From NCBI GenBank assembly GCA_002299245.1, contig DBOI01000018.1:1-21233 (forward strand): DNA of 21,233 bases, given 5' to 3'. The notes beneath the pieces are model-generated. The model was not told where the DNA came from. It saw nothing but the letters and a program-made list of their open reading frames with translations, and did not search any database. Shown here in pieces: positions 5,835 through 14,511 of the stretch. Both the position numbers and the translations under genes were made by a program. How positions within the stretch are numbered: the first letter of the stretch is position 1; each line of letters opens with the position of its first letter. The DNA comes from Hydrogenovibrio sp. UBA650. GTDB lineage: Bacteria; Pseudomonadota; Gammaproteobacteria; Thiomicrospirales; Thiomicrospiraceae.

Positions 5835-8800
5835 ATGCGAAATAATCAGCCAGTAACCCAAAAAGAGTATCTGTTGAAAAATGATGCTCTGCTGGTTTCA
5901 GAAACCGATTTGCAGGGCAATATTACTTATGCTAACGAGGTGTTTGTTGAAGCCAGTGGTTACCAATATGATGAATTAATGGGCCAACCTCACAACCTTT
6001 TGAGGCACCCAGATGTACCAGAACAGGTGTTTGCTGATTTTTGGGCAACCATCCAGTCGGGTAGCCCTTGGCGCCAAATCGTTAAAAACCGTCGTAAAAA
6101 TGGCGATCACTATTGGGTTGAAGCCAATGCCACACCAATTTTTGAAAACGGCGAAATCTCTGGTTATATGAGTGTGCGCACACCAGCCAGTCGCGCTCAG
6201 ATTCAAGGTGCGGAAGCTGCATATCAAGCCGTTAACGATGGCAAGATTACGCTTAGAAGTGGTGAACCAGATAGCTTGTGGCGTAGATATAACCCGTTTG
6301 CACACTGGCCACCTCTGGTTACGCTTATTCCTGCTACCTTACTAGCAATTTTTATGGAAATTCTTGCCATTTTTACTGGTGAAAGACCCGGCTGGATGAA
6401 CAATACCGTTATCATTTTGACCATAGTATCGACTATTCACGTGATGTATTATCTGAGCAGAATCAAAGATGCTATTAACGCCGTCAATGAAATTGCCGGT
6501 GATAATTTAACAGGCTATATAAACATAGATGGTTACAACACTTCGGGAACCATTAACCGACGCATCAAAACCCTACAGATTCGTCTGGGGGCGCAAAAAA
6601 ATGAAGTTCGAATTGGTAAGCGCCGTTCAGCTAGGCTTGAAGCCGGTTTGGACAATTTAAACTCATACATCATGCTTGCTGATCAGGCGGGAACCATCAC
6701 CTATTTCAACGAGTCATTAAAAGACTACTTGAAAGTCTTGGAACCGGAGATTCAAAAGCAGATTCCGGACTTTAATCTTAATAAGTTACACGGCAAAAAT
6801 GTGACCTGTCTGTTTGAAAAGAATCCGCAGATCATGCAGGGCCTCTTGCAACTTGATAAACCAGAAAGCTTTAAGTTTGAATTTTTTGGTGCTCAACTAC
6901 AACTTCAGCTCACCCCGATTTTTAACTACAAAGGCAATCCTTTGGGAGTGGTAATAGAGTGGCAAGATATTTTCCAGGAACTGTTTGTACAAGATAGTAT
7001 GAAAAAACTGGTAGATGATGCCAGACACGGACGCCTGCATTCACGTGTTGAAACAGATCAGCTTCAAGGCTTTTATAAAGAACTTTCCGAAGATATTAAT
7101 AGTCTGATGGATAGCTTGCAGAATACCTTGAAGGATATTTCTGTTCTGATTGGCGGCCTCTCGCAAAGAAACCTAACAGTTAGCCCTCAAATGCAACATG
7201 AAGGTCAATACGGCTGGACCGTTGACAATCTGGGCTCTGGAATCGAAGACTTAAGAGTCTCTTTTTGCAAGGTAAACACCCTTGCAAATGATGTTCAACA
7301 GTCTGCAGAGCATGTTGCACTCAGTAATAAAGAGCTTGCTGAATCGATTAAATCTCAAAGCCGAGAGTTAAATATGACCTCTTCAGCAATGAGAAACCTT
7401 ACTCAAAAAGTAAATGAAACCGCTGAACAAGCCAATCATTCAAATCAGTTGGCTAAAGAGACTCGATCAGGTGTCGAAATTGGTAATACCAGCATGCAGG
7501 AAACCATTATTGCCATGGAGGAGATCAATGAAGTAAGTCAGAAAATTACCGGTATCGTGACTTTGATTGACAGTATCGCATTCCAAACCAATTTACTTGC
7601 GCTGAATGCGGCGGTCGAGGCTGCCAGAGCTGGTGAACATGGCCGTGGATTTGCTGTTGTTGCCGGAGAGGTTCGCAGCTTGGCACAAAAATCCGCTGAA
7701 GCCGCCAAAGACATCAAAAAGTTAATTGACCAAACTGCAGAACGAATTACACAGGGAACCAATAAAGTCGAGGAGACTGGCAAATCCCTAACATCCATCA
7801 TTAGCCAAGTTCACAAAATGTCAGAGAATGTTTCTAATATTGCAAATAATGCAATAGAACAAGCTTCGCAGATCGATGAAGTGAACTCAACGGTAGAGCG
7901 TCTCACCAAAGCAGCGGATCACAATTCAACCTTGATAATGGAAAACTCATCTCTGGCCGACTATCTTGGTGATGTTGCCCTGAACATGGATGATCTTGTT
8001 GGTAGCTTTGAACTCGGTGACTGTGATGGTAAAAACCGACTTTCTGAAGCTGGCAAGCTTGAGCAAAATATTATATTGGTTGTGGACGACAATATTTCAA
8101 ACCAAAAAGTCGCATCTATGCTACTCAAAAAAGCAGGCTATACCGTAAAAAATGCAAACAATGGCCGTCACGCCATTGTGCAAGTAGATCGCTACAAACC
8201 TGATGCCATTTTAATGGATATTGAAATGCCGGAGATGAACGGCCTTGAAGCGACCAAAACAATCCGCTCTAAAGGCTACAACAAACCCATACTCGCTTAC
8301 ACTGGGCACTCCGATAACTATAAAGATACCGTTGAATCAGCTGGTATGAACGGCATCATTCATAAACCGATAAACTTTGACTTACTCTTAGAAACTTTAA
8401 AAACAAGCGGCATTTCCGCTTCTGGCCATAGTGAACAGCTAAAAAATGAGCGCCGAAAAAAGATTCTTCAGCAGTCACCTCAAGCTGAAGAGTTCAAAGC
8501 AATGATTGATGCTCACCTTGATTGGAAGTTGAAAATTCGTAACTTCATTGATGGAGCGGATATTGGAGTGACTGTTGAGTCAGCAAGTGACCATACTGCC
8601 TGTGCTTTGGGCAAGTGGTATTATCAAGGTAACGGCCAGAATTATATGCATCTTCCAATCATGAAGACACTAGGTGAAGAACATATGGAGATGCACCAAA
8701 CCATCAAATCTGTCATGCAGGCCTTTTATATTGATGACTATGAAGTGGTGAGAACTGGAGTGACCAGAATTGATGAATTAAGTGAAAAAGTGGTAAGTTT

Positions 8801-8849
8801 ATTGAATCAGTTAATTGACTATGAAGGTGACCAATTAAATATCACTTAA
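5835..8849 (+). CDS. Aer-like PAS chemoreceptor with receiver and CZB domains
   Basis: A 1004-residue chemotaxis receptor. Residues ~10-120 are a PAS domain very like that of the E. coli aerotaxis receptor Aer: TDLQGNITYAN with N34, QPHNLLRHPD, W79, N85 in VKNRRKNGDHYW. It therefore probably binds FAD and senses redox or oxygen. Two membrane segments (~161-180 and 190-207) follow, then a second PAS (~270-380), a HAMP-like linker and coiled coil (~385-550), and the methyl-accepting hairpin tip (IAFQTNLLALNAAVEAARAG, 581-600) that contacts CheA and CheW. Next is a receiver domain with D751/D752, phosphate acceptor D795 in LMDIEMP, T823 and K844. The C-terminal CZB domain has likely zinc ligands H893, C923 in CALGKW, H950 and H954. 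AAGGA precedes the ATG by 8 bases. The tandem MCP-REC-CZB layout is unusual: the receiver may be phosphorylated by CheA (adaptation or phosphate sink), and CZB domains are known to sense zinc or hypochlorite. Confidence 0.92.
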   Translation: MRNNQPVTQKEYLLKNDALLVSETDLQGNITYANEVFVEASGYQYDELMGQPHNLLRHPDVPEQVFADFWATIQSGSPWRQIVKNRRKNGDHYWVEANATPIFENGEISGYMSVRTPASRAQIQGAEAAYQAVNDGKITLRSGEPDSLWRRYNPFAHWPPLVTLIPATLLAIFMEILAIFTGERPGWMNNTVIILTIVSTIHVMYYLSRIKDAINAVNEIAGDNLTGYINIDGYNTSGTINRRIKTLQIRLGAQKNEVRIGKRRSARLEAGLDNLNSYIMLADQAGTITYFNESLKDYLKVLEPEIQKQIPDFNLNKLHGKNVTCLFEKNPQIMQGLLQLDKPESFKFEFFGAQLQLQLTPIFNYKGNPLGVVIEWQDIFQELFVQDSMKKLVDDARHGRLHSRVETDQLQGFYKELSEDINSLMDSLQNTLKDISVLIGGLSQRNLTVSPQMQHEGQYGWTVDNLGSGIEDLRVSFCKVNTLANDVQQSAEHVALSNKELAESIKSQSRELNMTSSAMRNLTQKVNETAEQANHSNQLAKETRSGVEIGNTSMQETIIAMEEINEVSQKITGIVTLIDSIAFQTNLLALNAAVEAARAGEHGRGFAVVAGEVRSLAQKSAEAAKDIKKLIDQTAERITQGTNKVEETGKSLTSIISQVHKMSENVSNIANNAIEQASQIDEVNSTVERLTKAADHNSTLIMENSSLADYLGDVALNMDDLVGSFELGDCDGKNRLSEAGKLEQNIILVVDDNISNQKVASMLLKKAGYTVKNANNGRHAIVQVDRYKPDAILMDIEMPEMNGLEATKTIRSKGYNKPILAYTGHSDNYKDTVESAGMNGIIHKPINFDLLLETLKTSGISASGHSEQLKNERRKKILQQSPQAEEFKAMIDAHLDWKLKIRNFIDGADIGVTVESASDHTACALGKWYYQGNGQNYMHLPIMKTLGEEHMEMHQTIKSVMQAFYIDDYEVVRTGVTRIDELSEKVVSLLNQLIDYEGDQLNIT

Positions 8850-8893
8850 ATCACCTCTAAATTGATCAGATAAATTACTTAAATTCTATGACC

Positions 8894-8916
8894 CCCCTTT
8901 AACCAAGGGGCTTTTT
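8894..8916 (+). terminator. intrinsic terminator of the chemoreceptor gene
   Basis: CCCCTT (8894-8899), a five-base loop, then AAGGGG (8905-8910) and CTTTTT. It lies 45 bases after the chemoreceptor stop and separates it from the moxR operon. Confidence 0.85.
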
Positions 8917-8991
8917 GGTTTAATCTAATACCCTTTGTTATTAAACATTAACTAACAATGTAAACTCACTTAAAGCTCAAAGGGTTTAACA

Positions 8992-9990
8992 GTGTCAGAA
9001 ATACAAGAATCAGTGCACACAAATCAGTCGCCGCTATCACTTAGGTTTCAATCTCTGGTAGCGCACATAAATCAACACATTATTGGCCAGCCACACCTAA
9101 CAGAGCGCTTATTATTGGCCTTGCTTTCCGATGGTCATCTTCTTGTTGAAGGCCCTCCTGGGTTGGCAAAAACCAAAGCAATCAAAGTTCTTTCTGAATT
9201 TGTTGAAGGTTCATTTCATCGAATTCAGTTTACCCCAGACCTGCTGCCATCCGATATTACTGGTACCGATATCTACCGACCAGAAACGGGCGAGTTTGTC
9301 TTCCAGTCTGGTCCTATTTTCCATAACTTAATCCTCGCAGATGAGATTAACCGAGCCCCGGCAAAAGTACAGGCCGCATTACTTGAAGCAATGGCCGAAG
9401 GGCAGGTTAGTATCGGCAAACGAAGCCTGCCAATGGAACCACTTTTTATGGTTATGGCAACCCAAAACCCACTTGAACAGGAAGGAACTTACCCGTTACC
9501 AGAAGCACAGCTGGACCGCTTTATGATGCACGTCAAAGTCGATTATCCTGACACTGAGAGCGAACACGCCATCCTTGAGCTAGTCGAACAGGAAGCGCGT
9601 ACCAATGATCCATTCAATGATTTTGCCGCCCTTTCTCAGAACGACTTGTTTGCTGCGCGACGAGCAATACTCGGTATTCATCTAGCCGACTCGGTTAAAA
9701 ACTACATTGTTGAATTGGTAATGGCAACGCGAAGCCCTCAAAAATACGGTAAAGAACTTGCTGACTGTATCAGTGTCGGAGTCAGCCCAAGAGCGACAAT
9801 TGCAATCTCTCGATGTGCCCGAAGCAGAGCTTGGTTAAATGGCAAAAACTATGTCAGTCCGGATGACGTTCAAGCCGTGATTCACGATGTCTTCCGCCAC
9901 CGATTAATTCTAAGTTTTGAAGCCGAAGCACAGGGTATTGAAACTGACGATATAACCGATCAAATTCTAAACTTTGTTCCTGTAACATAG
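8992..9990 (+). CDS. moxR: MoxR-family AAA+ ATPase
   Basis: A 332-residue cytosolic AAA+ ATPase of the MoxR class, thought to act as a chaperone that activates von Willebrand A proteins encoded beside it. Walker A is EGPPGLAKT (53-61), Walker B LILADE (113-118) followed by INRAP, and sensor 1 lies in MATQNPLEQEGTYPLPEAQ with N159; DRF follows. The C-terminal helical lid contains VGVSPRATIAISR. Translation starts at GTG 8992 with AAGGG eight bases upstream; the family N-terminus fits. It is the first gene of the Bat operon, with a 75-base gap after the preceding terminator where a promoter must lie. TTGTTA at 8935-8940 is a possible -35, but no convincing -10 is seen. The DUF58 gene starts 23 bases downstream. 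Confidence 0.95.
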   Translation: MSEIQESVHTNQSPLSLRFQSLVAHINQHIIGQPHLTERLLLALLSDGHLLVEGPPGLAKTKAIKVLSEFVEGSFHRIQFTPDLLPSDITGTDIYRPETGEFVFQSGPIFHNLILADEINRAPAKVQAALLEAMAEGQVSIGKRSLPMEPLFMVMATQNPLEQEGTYPLPEAQLDRFMMHVKVDYPDTESEHAILELVEQEARTNDPFNDFAALSQNDLFAARRAILGIHLADSVKNYIVELVMATRSPQKYGKELADCISVGVSPRATIAISRCARSRAWLNGKNYVSPDDVQAVIHDVFRHRLILSFEAEAQGIETDDITDQILNFVPVT

Positions 9991-10013
9991 CCAGCAGCCA
10001 GCCTCTTAGAAAT

Positions 10014-10940
10014 ATGTCAGTCGAGCAAGATCCTCTCTACAGCAGCCTTAAAGATTTGGTTGAATTTAGGTTTCACGTGAAACAGAAGAAACTCAATCAC
10101 CAACAGGATGTCATTATCCCTGAAACGGGGAGTCACCTAGCAATCAAAAAAGGCCGCGGAATGACCTTTAGCGAAGTCCGTCAGTACCAGCCTGGTGACG
10201 ACATCCGCCATATCGACTGGAAAGTAACTGCCCGTATCCAAAAACCACATACCAAAATGTTTGTCGAAGAAAACGAACGGCCAACAGTGGTGGTAATGGA
10301 ACAGACCCCCAACCTGTTTTTTGGCTCCAAAACGCGCTTGAAAACCGCTCAGGTTTTAAATATTGGCGCCGTGCTCTCTTGGGTTTCCTTAACTCACAAT
10401 GAACGTGTTGGTGGCATCTGTTTTAACCATCGTCAACATGTCTGGGTTGCGCCAAAACGAGACCAGCATACGGTTCTGAATTTACTCCAACAATCGGTTG
10501 AACAACAGAGCCAGGTTCAAACGCCAAAAGCACCGGATACACAGGCTTGGCCTGATGCCTTAACTCAATTGATAAAAGTCAACAAACCCGGCAACAAGAT
10601 TTTTCTGATTGGCGATATGATGCAATTGGCAAAATATGCCAAACCTCAACTGGGAAAACTAAAAAAAAATGCCGATATTACAGCTATTCATATTTACGAT
10701 GATCTCGAAAAACAGCTACCTTCTCTCGGCTGGCTAAATATGACCACCAGCTTCGAGAGCAATCAGATCGTCAAGCTCGATAGCTTCAGGGAAAAAACTC
10801 GCGAGACTTACGAACAAATTTATGAAGATCACTGGAAACAGACTAAAGACAGTTTTATTCAACTGCATATTCCTATCATTCAGATTGGTACCCACGAAAA
10901 ACCTCTAATGAGCCTGATTGAAAATCGGTTGCTTCAATAA
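10014..10940 (+). CDS. DUF58 domain protein of the Bat operon
   Basis: A 308-residue DUF58 protein, the usual partner of MoxR ATPases. The diagnostic segment spans residues 47-74 (GRGMTFSEVRQYQPGDD then IRHIDWKVTAR), with KMFVEENERP after it. The rest resembles a von Willebrand A-like fold (VVVMEQTPNLFFGS, then IFLIGDMMQL), but the metal-binding DxSxS is replaced by EQTPN, as is common in DUF58. No membrane segment is seen; the shorter cytosolic form of DUF58 proteins is typical of this operon type. Function is not established beyond association with the MoxR/Bat system. No good Shine-Dalgarno precedes the ATG, so coupling to moxR is likely. Codons 19-24 (R-F-H-V-K-Q) are written so that they contain a perfect parS core. 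Confidence 0.9.
   Translation: MSVEQDPLYSSLKDLVEFRFHVKQKKLNHQQDVIIPETGSHLAIKKGRGMTFSEVRQYQPGDDIRHIDWKVTARIQKPHTKMFVEENERPTVVVMEQTPNLFFGSKTRLKTAQVLNIGAVLSWVSLTHNERVGGICFNHRQHVWVAPKRDQHTVLNLLQQSVEQQSQVQTPKAPDTQAWPDALTQLIKVNKPGNKIFLIGDMMQLAKYAKPQLGKLKKNADITAIHIYDDLEKQLPSLGWLNMTTSFESNQIVKLDSFREKTRETYEQIYEDHWKQTKDSFIQLHIPIIQIGTHEKPLMSLIENRLLQ
10069..10084. other. parS: parS site (ParB binding) within the DUF58 gene
   Basis: GGTTTCACGTGAAACA contains the perfect palindromic core GTTTCACGTGAAAC (10070-10083) and matches the bacterial chromosomal parS consensus TGTTTCACGTGAAACA at 15 of 16 positions. A 14-bp exact match is expected by chance far less than once per thousand windows of this size, and a second copy lies at 18775-18790. 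ParB loads and spreads from such sites, which normally cluster near the replication origin. Confidence 0.88.
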
Positions 10941-10945
10941 ACATT

Positions 10946-11437
10946 ATGCAAACTACAGAACAAATTCTCGACCAGTTAAATGATATTCAACTTCCTGATC
11001 CGATAGGCTGGTGGCCCCTTGCCTTTAGCTGGTGGATTATGATTTTTGTCATGACCTCTATAATCGTTGGTGTTCTCTGGTATTACTTTGACCAGAAGCG
11101 TCGTAATCGTTATCGAGTTTCGGCAAAGTCAAAACTGCAAAAAATTTTAGACAATAAATACAGCTTGGATTCTCAGAAAATATCAGAAATTAATGCCCTG
11201 TTAAAACAGGTGGCTTTGACAGCTTACGGCCGCAAACAAACATCTTCACTAAAAAGCGAGGAGTGGGTTAAATTTTTAAAACAAACCTGCGGCTACATAA
11301 AACAGCCTGAAGGCCTGTTGGAGATAATTGAAATCGGTTATAAAAGTCAGCGTGATCTGACCAAGACTGACACACAAGATGAACTAAAAAAGCTACATAC
11401 ATATGCTCTCAAATGGATAAAAGGACATCACCAATGA
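10946..11437 (+). CDS. DUF4381 membrane protein of the Bat operon
   Basis: A 163-residue protein of the DUF4381 family. The N-terminus has the typical pattern LNDIQLPDPIGWWPLAFSWW, then one membrane segment (about 28-48) and a basic turn (DQKRRNRYR), which places the C-terminal ~110 residues in the cytosol. That region is helical, with no recognised catalytic motif. It lies five bases after the DUF58 stop, and its TGA overlaps the ATG of batA (ATGA, 11434-11437), so the genes are translationally coupled. It always accompanies MoxR/DUF58/VWA clusters in proteobacteria, but its function is unknown. Confidence 0.88.
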   Translation: MQTTEQILDQLNDIQLPDPIGWWPLAFSWWIMIFVMTSIIVGVLWYYFDQKRRNRYRVSAKSKLQKILDNKYSLDSQKISEINALLKQVALTAYGRKQTSSLKSEEWVKFLKQTCGYIKQPEGLLEIIEIGYKSQRDLTKTDTQDELKKLHTYALKWIKGHHQ

Positions 11438-12471
11438 CCAGTTTTGAGAGTGCTATCGATTTTATTATTAACCTCAACTTTGTCTGGCCATGGATGATCG
11501 CCTTTATTCCACTGCCTTTGTTAATAAATCGCCTGATCAAACCAGTAAGTAAACAGCACAGCCCTCTTTTGGCGCCACAAATTGTCAGCCGTGTGGAATC
11601 CGAATTGCCCGAAGAGTTCCTTGTCGAAATTAATCAAACTCGCCTCGGAATTCCGCTGTTGGCATGGCTACTATGGATCAGCCTGTTAATTGCCGCTACC
11701 AGGCCAGTACTATATATGGATTCAACTCCTTTTCAAATCAGTGGTAAAGAGATCGTGCTTGCGGTTGACCTCTCTGGTTCTATGGAGAAAGTCGATATGT
11801 ATTTAGAAGGTGAAGAAGTCAATCGCCTGGTGGCGGTAAAGGACGTTGTCAACGACTTCATTAGTCAACGCCAAGGCGATCGAATGGGACTGGTTGTTTT
11901 CGGTACCCAGGCATTCCTACAGAGTCCATTGACATATGATCTGGAGACGGTAAAAGCGCTGCTTGCCGAAGCCGAAATTGGAATGGCTGGCCAAAACACC
12001 GCCATAGGGGACGCGATTGGACTTACCCTGAAACACTTCAAAGAGAATAAACTGGGGACGAAAACACAATCCGCTGTACTCATTCTGCTAACCGATGGGT
12101 CTAATACAGCCGGCGTGGTTAACCCTTTAGAGTCGGCAGAAAAATCACAAGAAATGGGCTTGAAAATATATACCGTTGGAGTCGGAAAGGTGAAAAACCG
12201 TACTGGACTGGATCGCTTTTTAAGCAGTCGCTCGGATATGGATGTGGAGACATTGACCCAAATTGCCGAAACCACTGGTGGGCAATTTTTCCAGGCTAAT
12301 GATACTGAACAGCTCGGAGAGATTTACCAGTACATCAATGAATTGGAATCGGTTGATCACGATGTGTTCAGCTACCGTTTAAGAACCGAATTCTACTACT
12401 GGCCCCTTGGTTTTGGTTTTCTATTCAGTATGCTGCTGGCTTGGCAACAACTCAGAAGAATGGGAGCCTGA
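11434..12471 (+). CDS. batA: BatA-type von Willebrand A membrane protein
   Basis: 345 residues from ATG 11434, chosen because AGGA sits eight bases upstream and the start overlaps the previous stop as ATGA; an in-frame ATG at 11413 lies inside the upstream gene and lacks support. Two N-terminal membrane segments (~18-34 and 73-90), a von Willebrand A domain and a C-terminal membrane segment (about 322-340) are visible. The MIDAS metal site is complete: DLSGS (D112, S114, S116), T189 in GQNTAIGDA and D221 in LLTDGSN. The domain probably faces the periplasm. Bat proteins were linked to aerotolerance in Bacteroides and to stress survival elsewhere; the mechanism is not settled. Partners are MoxR and the other Bat proteins in this operon. 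Confidence 0.92.
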   Translation: MTSFESAIDFIINLNFVWPWMIAFIPLPLLINRLIKPVSKQHSPLLAPQIVSRVESELPEEFLVEINQTRLGIPLLAWLLWISLLIAATRPVLYMDSTPFQISGKEIVLAVDLSGSMEKVDMYLEGEEVNRLVAVKDVVNDFISQRQGDRMGLVVFGTQAFLQSPLTYDLETVKALLAEAEIGMAGQNTAIGDAIGLTLKHFKENKLGTKTQSAVLILLTDGSNTAGVVNPLESAEKSQEMGLKIYTVGVGKVKNRTGLDRFLSSRSDMDVETLTQIAETTGGQFFQANDTEQLGEIYQYINELESVDHDVFSYRLRTEFYYWPLGFGFLFSMLLAWQQLRRMGA

Positions 12472-12473
12472 CA

Positions 12474-14507
12474 ATGTTTGAATTGATGGCTATTAACTTT
12501 CTTCGTCCCTGGTGGTTTGTTGCTTTACTGCCAATTATCTGGATTATATGGCGTGCTTGGCAGGCCAATAAAAAACAGGGGGCCTGGCATCAGGTTATCG
12601 AACCAAAATTCCGCCGTTTACTGCTCGGCGATAACAGTACTGAAGCCGCTACCATTAATGAAAAAATTGCTTATCTCGGTTTAGCAACTGCCTGGTTCTT
12701 AACGGTGTTTGCGCTGGCAGGTCCCTGGGTTAAATCGGTTGATGTTCCAGCTCAAAAATCTCAACAAGGTATCGTCATCGTACTCGACCTGTCTCTATCG
12801 ATGCTGGCAGATGACGTTACTCCAAATCGTTTAGCTCGTGTTAAATACGAGCTTACCGACCTTGTAAAACAAAACCCTGATTACGCTATAGGGATGGTCG
12901 CATATGCAGGATCAGCACACACAATTACCCCAATATCTGAAGACAATAAGACCTTACTGAGTATGTTACCAAGCTTAAATCCTGTGCTGATGCCTAAGTT
13001 TGGATCAGAACCAATACTGGCAATGGAAAAAGCCCATGAGTTGCTTAAGGGAGCCAAAGTATTCCAAGGCCACATTATTTGGATAACAGATGACATTGAA
13101 CCCGCTCAAACCAGCATTATGCAACGATGGATAGATAGCCATAATCACAGCATCAGCCTGTTAACTCTTGGCAGTAAGGATGGCGGTGTCGTACAGATTC
13201 CAAGTTATGGATTGCTAAAAGATGACAATGGAAACTTGATTTTGCCGAAGGTACCTCTGGATCGATTCGATAAGCTCGAAAGCTCAACAAATATCGACTG
13301 GTATCACTTTCAGATTGGAACCGATTATAGTGACAAACTGCTACCTCCAAAACTCTCCACCAGCCAGAAACAGTCTCTGGACTCAGAAAAAGATGTCGAT
13401 CACCCTCTCGATATTGGAATCTATTTATTATTCCTTCTAATACCCTTGGCGGCATTTATTTTCCGTAGAGGGGTATTGCTTGGCTTACTTGGTTTTAGCG
13501 TGTTGCCGCTCGGCTTACTGACGCCTCAGGACAGTTTCGCAGAATCTCTAAACACCGATGTCAGCGAAATGTTCCTTACTCATGACCAACTCGGCTATCA
13601 AGCCTGGCAGGCTAAAGACTATGAAACCGCCGAAAACCTATTTAAGCATCAGCAATGGCGGGCAAGTGCCCTCTACAGACAAGGCAAGTATGCCGATGCT
13701 GCGAGATTATTCGAATTGGATAAAAGTGCAAACGGTTACTATAACTTTGGCAATGCACTGGCAAAAAATATGCAGCTGGATGAGGCAATAAAAGCCTATG
13801 AAAAATCTCTACTTCTAGACCCTGAATTACAAGCAGCCAAAGCAAATCTTGAACTGGTTAATCGACTAAAATCAATCAGCTCATCTGACGAGTCTCTTCA
13901 GGATCAAATCGACCCCGAGTCTGACAAACCTTCCACAGCCGCAAATAACAATACAGAAACCTCAGACGAGACTGATACTTCTGCTGATCAAGGCTCTGAA
14001 TTAACCCAAGAGCAACAACAAAAAACAGAAAGCAGCGATGCTTTACAAACAGACAATCTTGAAGACTCATCTTCTGCGATGGGGAGCGACAGTAACAACC
14101 AAAAACCGGCCCAGAATCGAGAAAATAATCCGCAAACAGGAGACAGCCAACAAAGTGCACCGACAGCAACTGCAGATAGCTCAAGCCCTTCCAGCGAACA
14201 AACCGATAATAAAGATCCAAATCAGCAACAAGAGCCTACTGACGAATCTGTCATTGGCGAGTCCTCTTCAGGATCAAATGAAGACTTTAAGAGTGATCAA
14301 GAAAACAGTGACCAGATTGGAGCCAATAGGCTAGTTGACGGAGAAGAACAGCTACAACCCAAGTCAGAGCTGACGGAACAAGAACAGGCTCAGAAAAACT
14401 GGCTAAAACAGATTCCGGATCAGCCCGGCCTTTTTTTGAAAAAGAAATTTGAGTACCAGTATCAGCAAAACCCGCGCGCCAACAAATCTAATCAGAAGCA
14501 GTGGTAA
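12474..14507 (+). CDS. batB: BatB-type von Willebrand A protein fused to TPR (BatB/BatC)
   Basis: 677 residues from ATG 12474, two bases after batA, with GGGAG seven bases upstream. The N-terminal half is a BatB protein: membrane segments at ~11-27 and 65-84, then a von Willebrand A domain with DLSLS (D105, S107, S109) and ITDD (D206). The position that usually carries the MIDAS threonine reads GSEP. Two hydrophobic stretches (~313-330 and 333-350) precede a TPR region (~372-465: YQAWQAKDYETAENLF, YYNFGNALAKNMQLDEAI). In many genomes the TPR part is the separate gene batC; here it is one polypeptide. Residues ~466-640 are a disordered, Q/S/D/E/N-rich acidic tract, ending in a more ordered and basic tail near GLFLKKKFEYQYQQNP. 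The fused part is expected in the periplasm, where it could recruit partners; that is inference. Confidence 0.92.
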   Translation: MFELMAINFLRPWWFVALLPIIWIIWRAWQANKKQGAWHQVIEPKFRRLLLGDNSTEAATINEKIAYLGLATAWFLTVFALAGPWVKSVDVPAQKSQQGIVIVLDLSLSMLADDVTPNRLARVKYELTDLVKQNPDYAIGMVAYAGSAHTITPISEDNKTLLSMLPSLNPVLMPKFGSEPILAMEKAHELLKGAKVFQGHIIWITDDIEPAQTSIMQRWIDSHNHSISLLTLGSKDGGVVQIPSYGLLKDDNGNLILPKVPLDRFDKLESSTNIDWYHFQIGTDYSDKLLPPKLSTSQKQSLDSEKDVDHPLDIGIYLLFLLIPLAAFIFRRGVLLGLLGFSVLPLGLLTPQDSFAESLNTDVSEMFLTHDQLGYQAWQAKDYETAENLFKHQQWRASALYRQGKYADAARLFELDKSANGYYNFGNALAKNMQLDEAIKAYEKSLLLDPELQAAKANLELVNRLKSISSSDESLQDQIDPESDKPSTAANNNTETSDETDTSADQGSELTQEQQQKTESSDALQTDNLEDSSSAMGSDSNNQKPAQNRENNPQTGDSQQSAPTATADSSSPSSEQTDNKDPNQQQEPTDESVIGESSSGSNEDFKSDQENSDQIGANRLVDGEEQLQPKSELTEQEQAQKNWLKQIPDQPGLFLKKKFEYQYQQNPRANKSNQKQW

Positions 14508-14511
14508 TTCT

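Noticed and set aside
6438..6443. CACGTG in the chemoreceptor gene as a third parS
   Set aside because: Only the central nine bases or so agree; the outer arms of the palindrome do not match.
7042..7047. Another CACGTG as a parS site
   Set aside because: Flanks (GCATT before, TTGAA after) do not form the GTTT/AAAC arms.
12441..12473. Longer BatB starting within batA
   Set aside because: The ATG at 12474 has GGGAG at proper distance and gives the normal membrane-anchor start.
13876..14334. Open frames on both strands across the end of batB
   Set aside because: They are by-products of the low-complexity Q/S/D/E codons; no ribosome sites and no recognisable protein.
14449..14511. Longer BatD from a TTG inside batB
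   Set aside because: It would hide the signal peptide behind unrelated residues; the ATG at 14512 gives a proper export signal.
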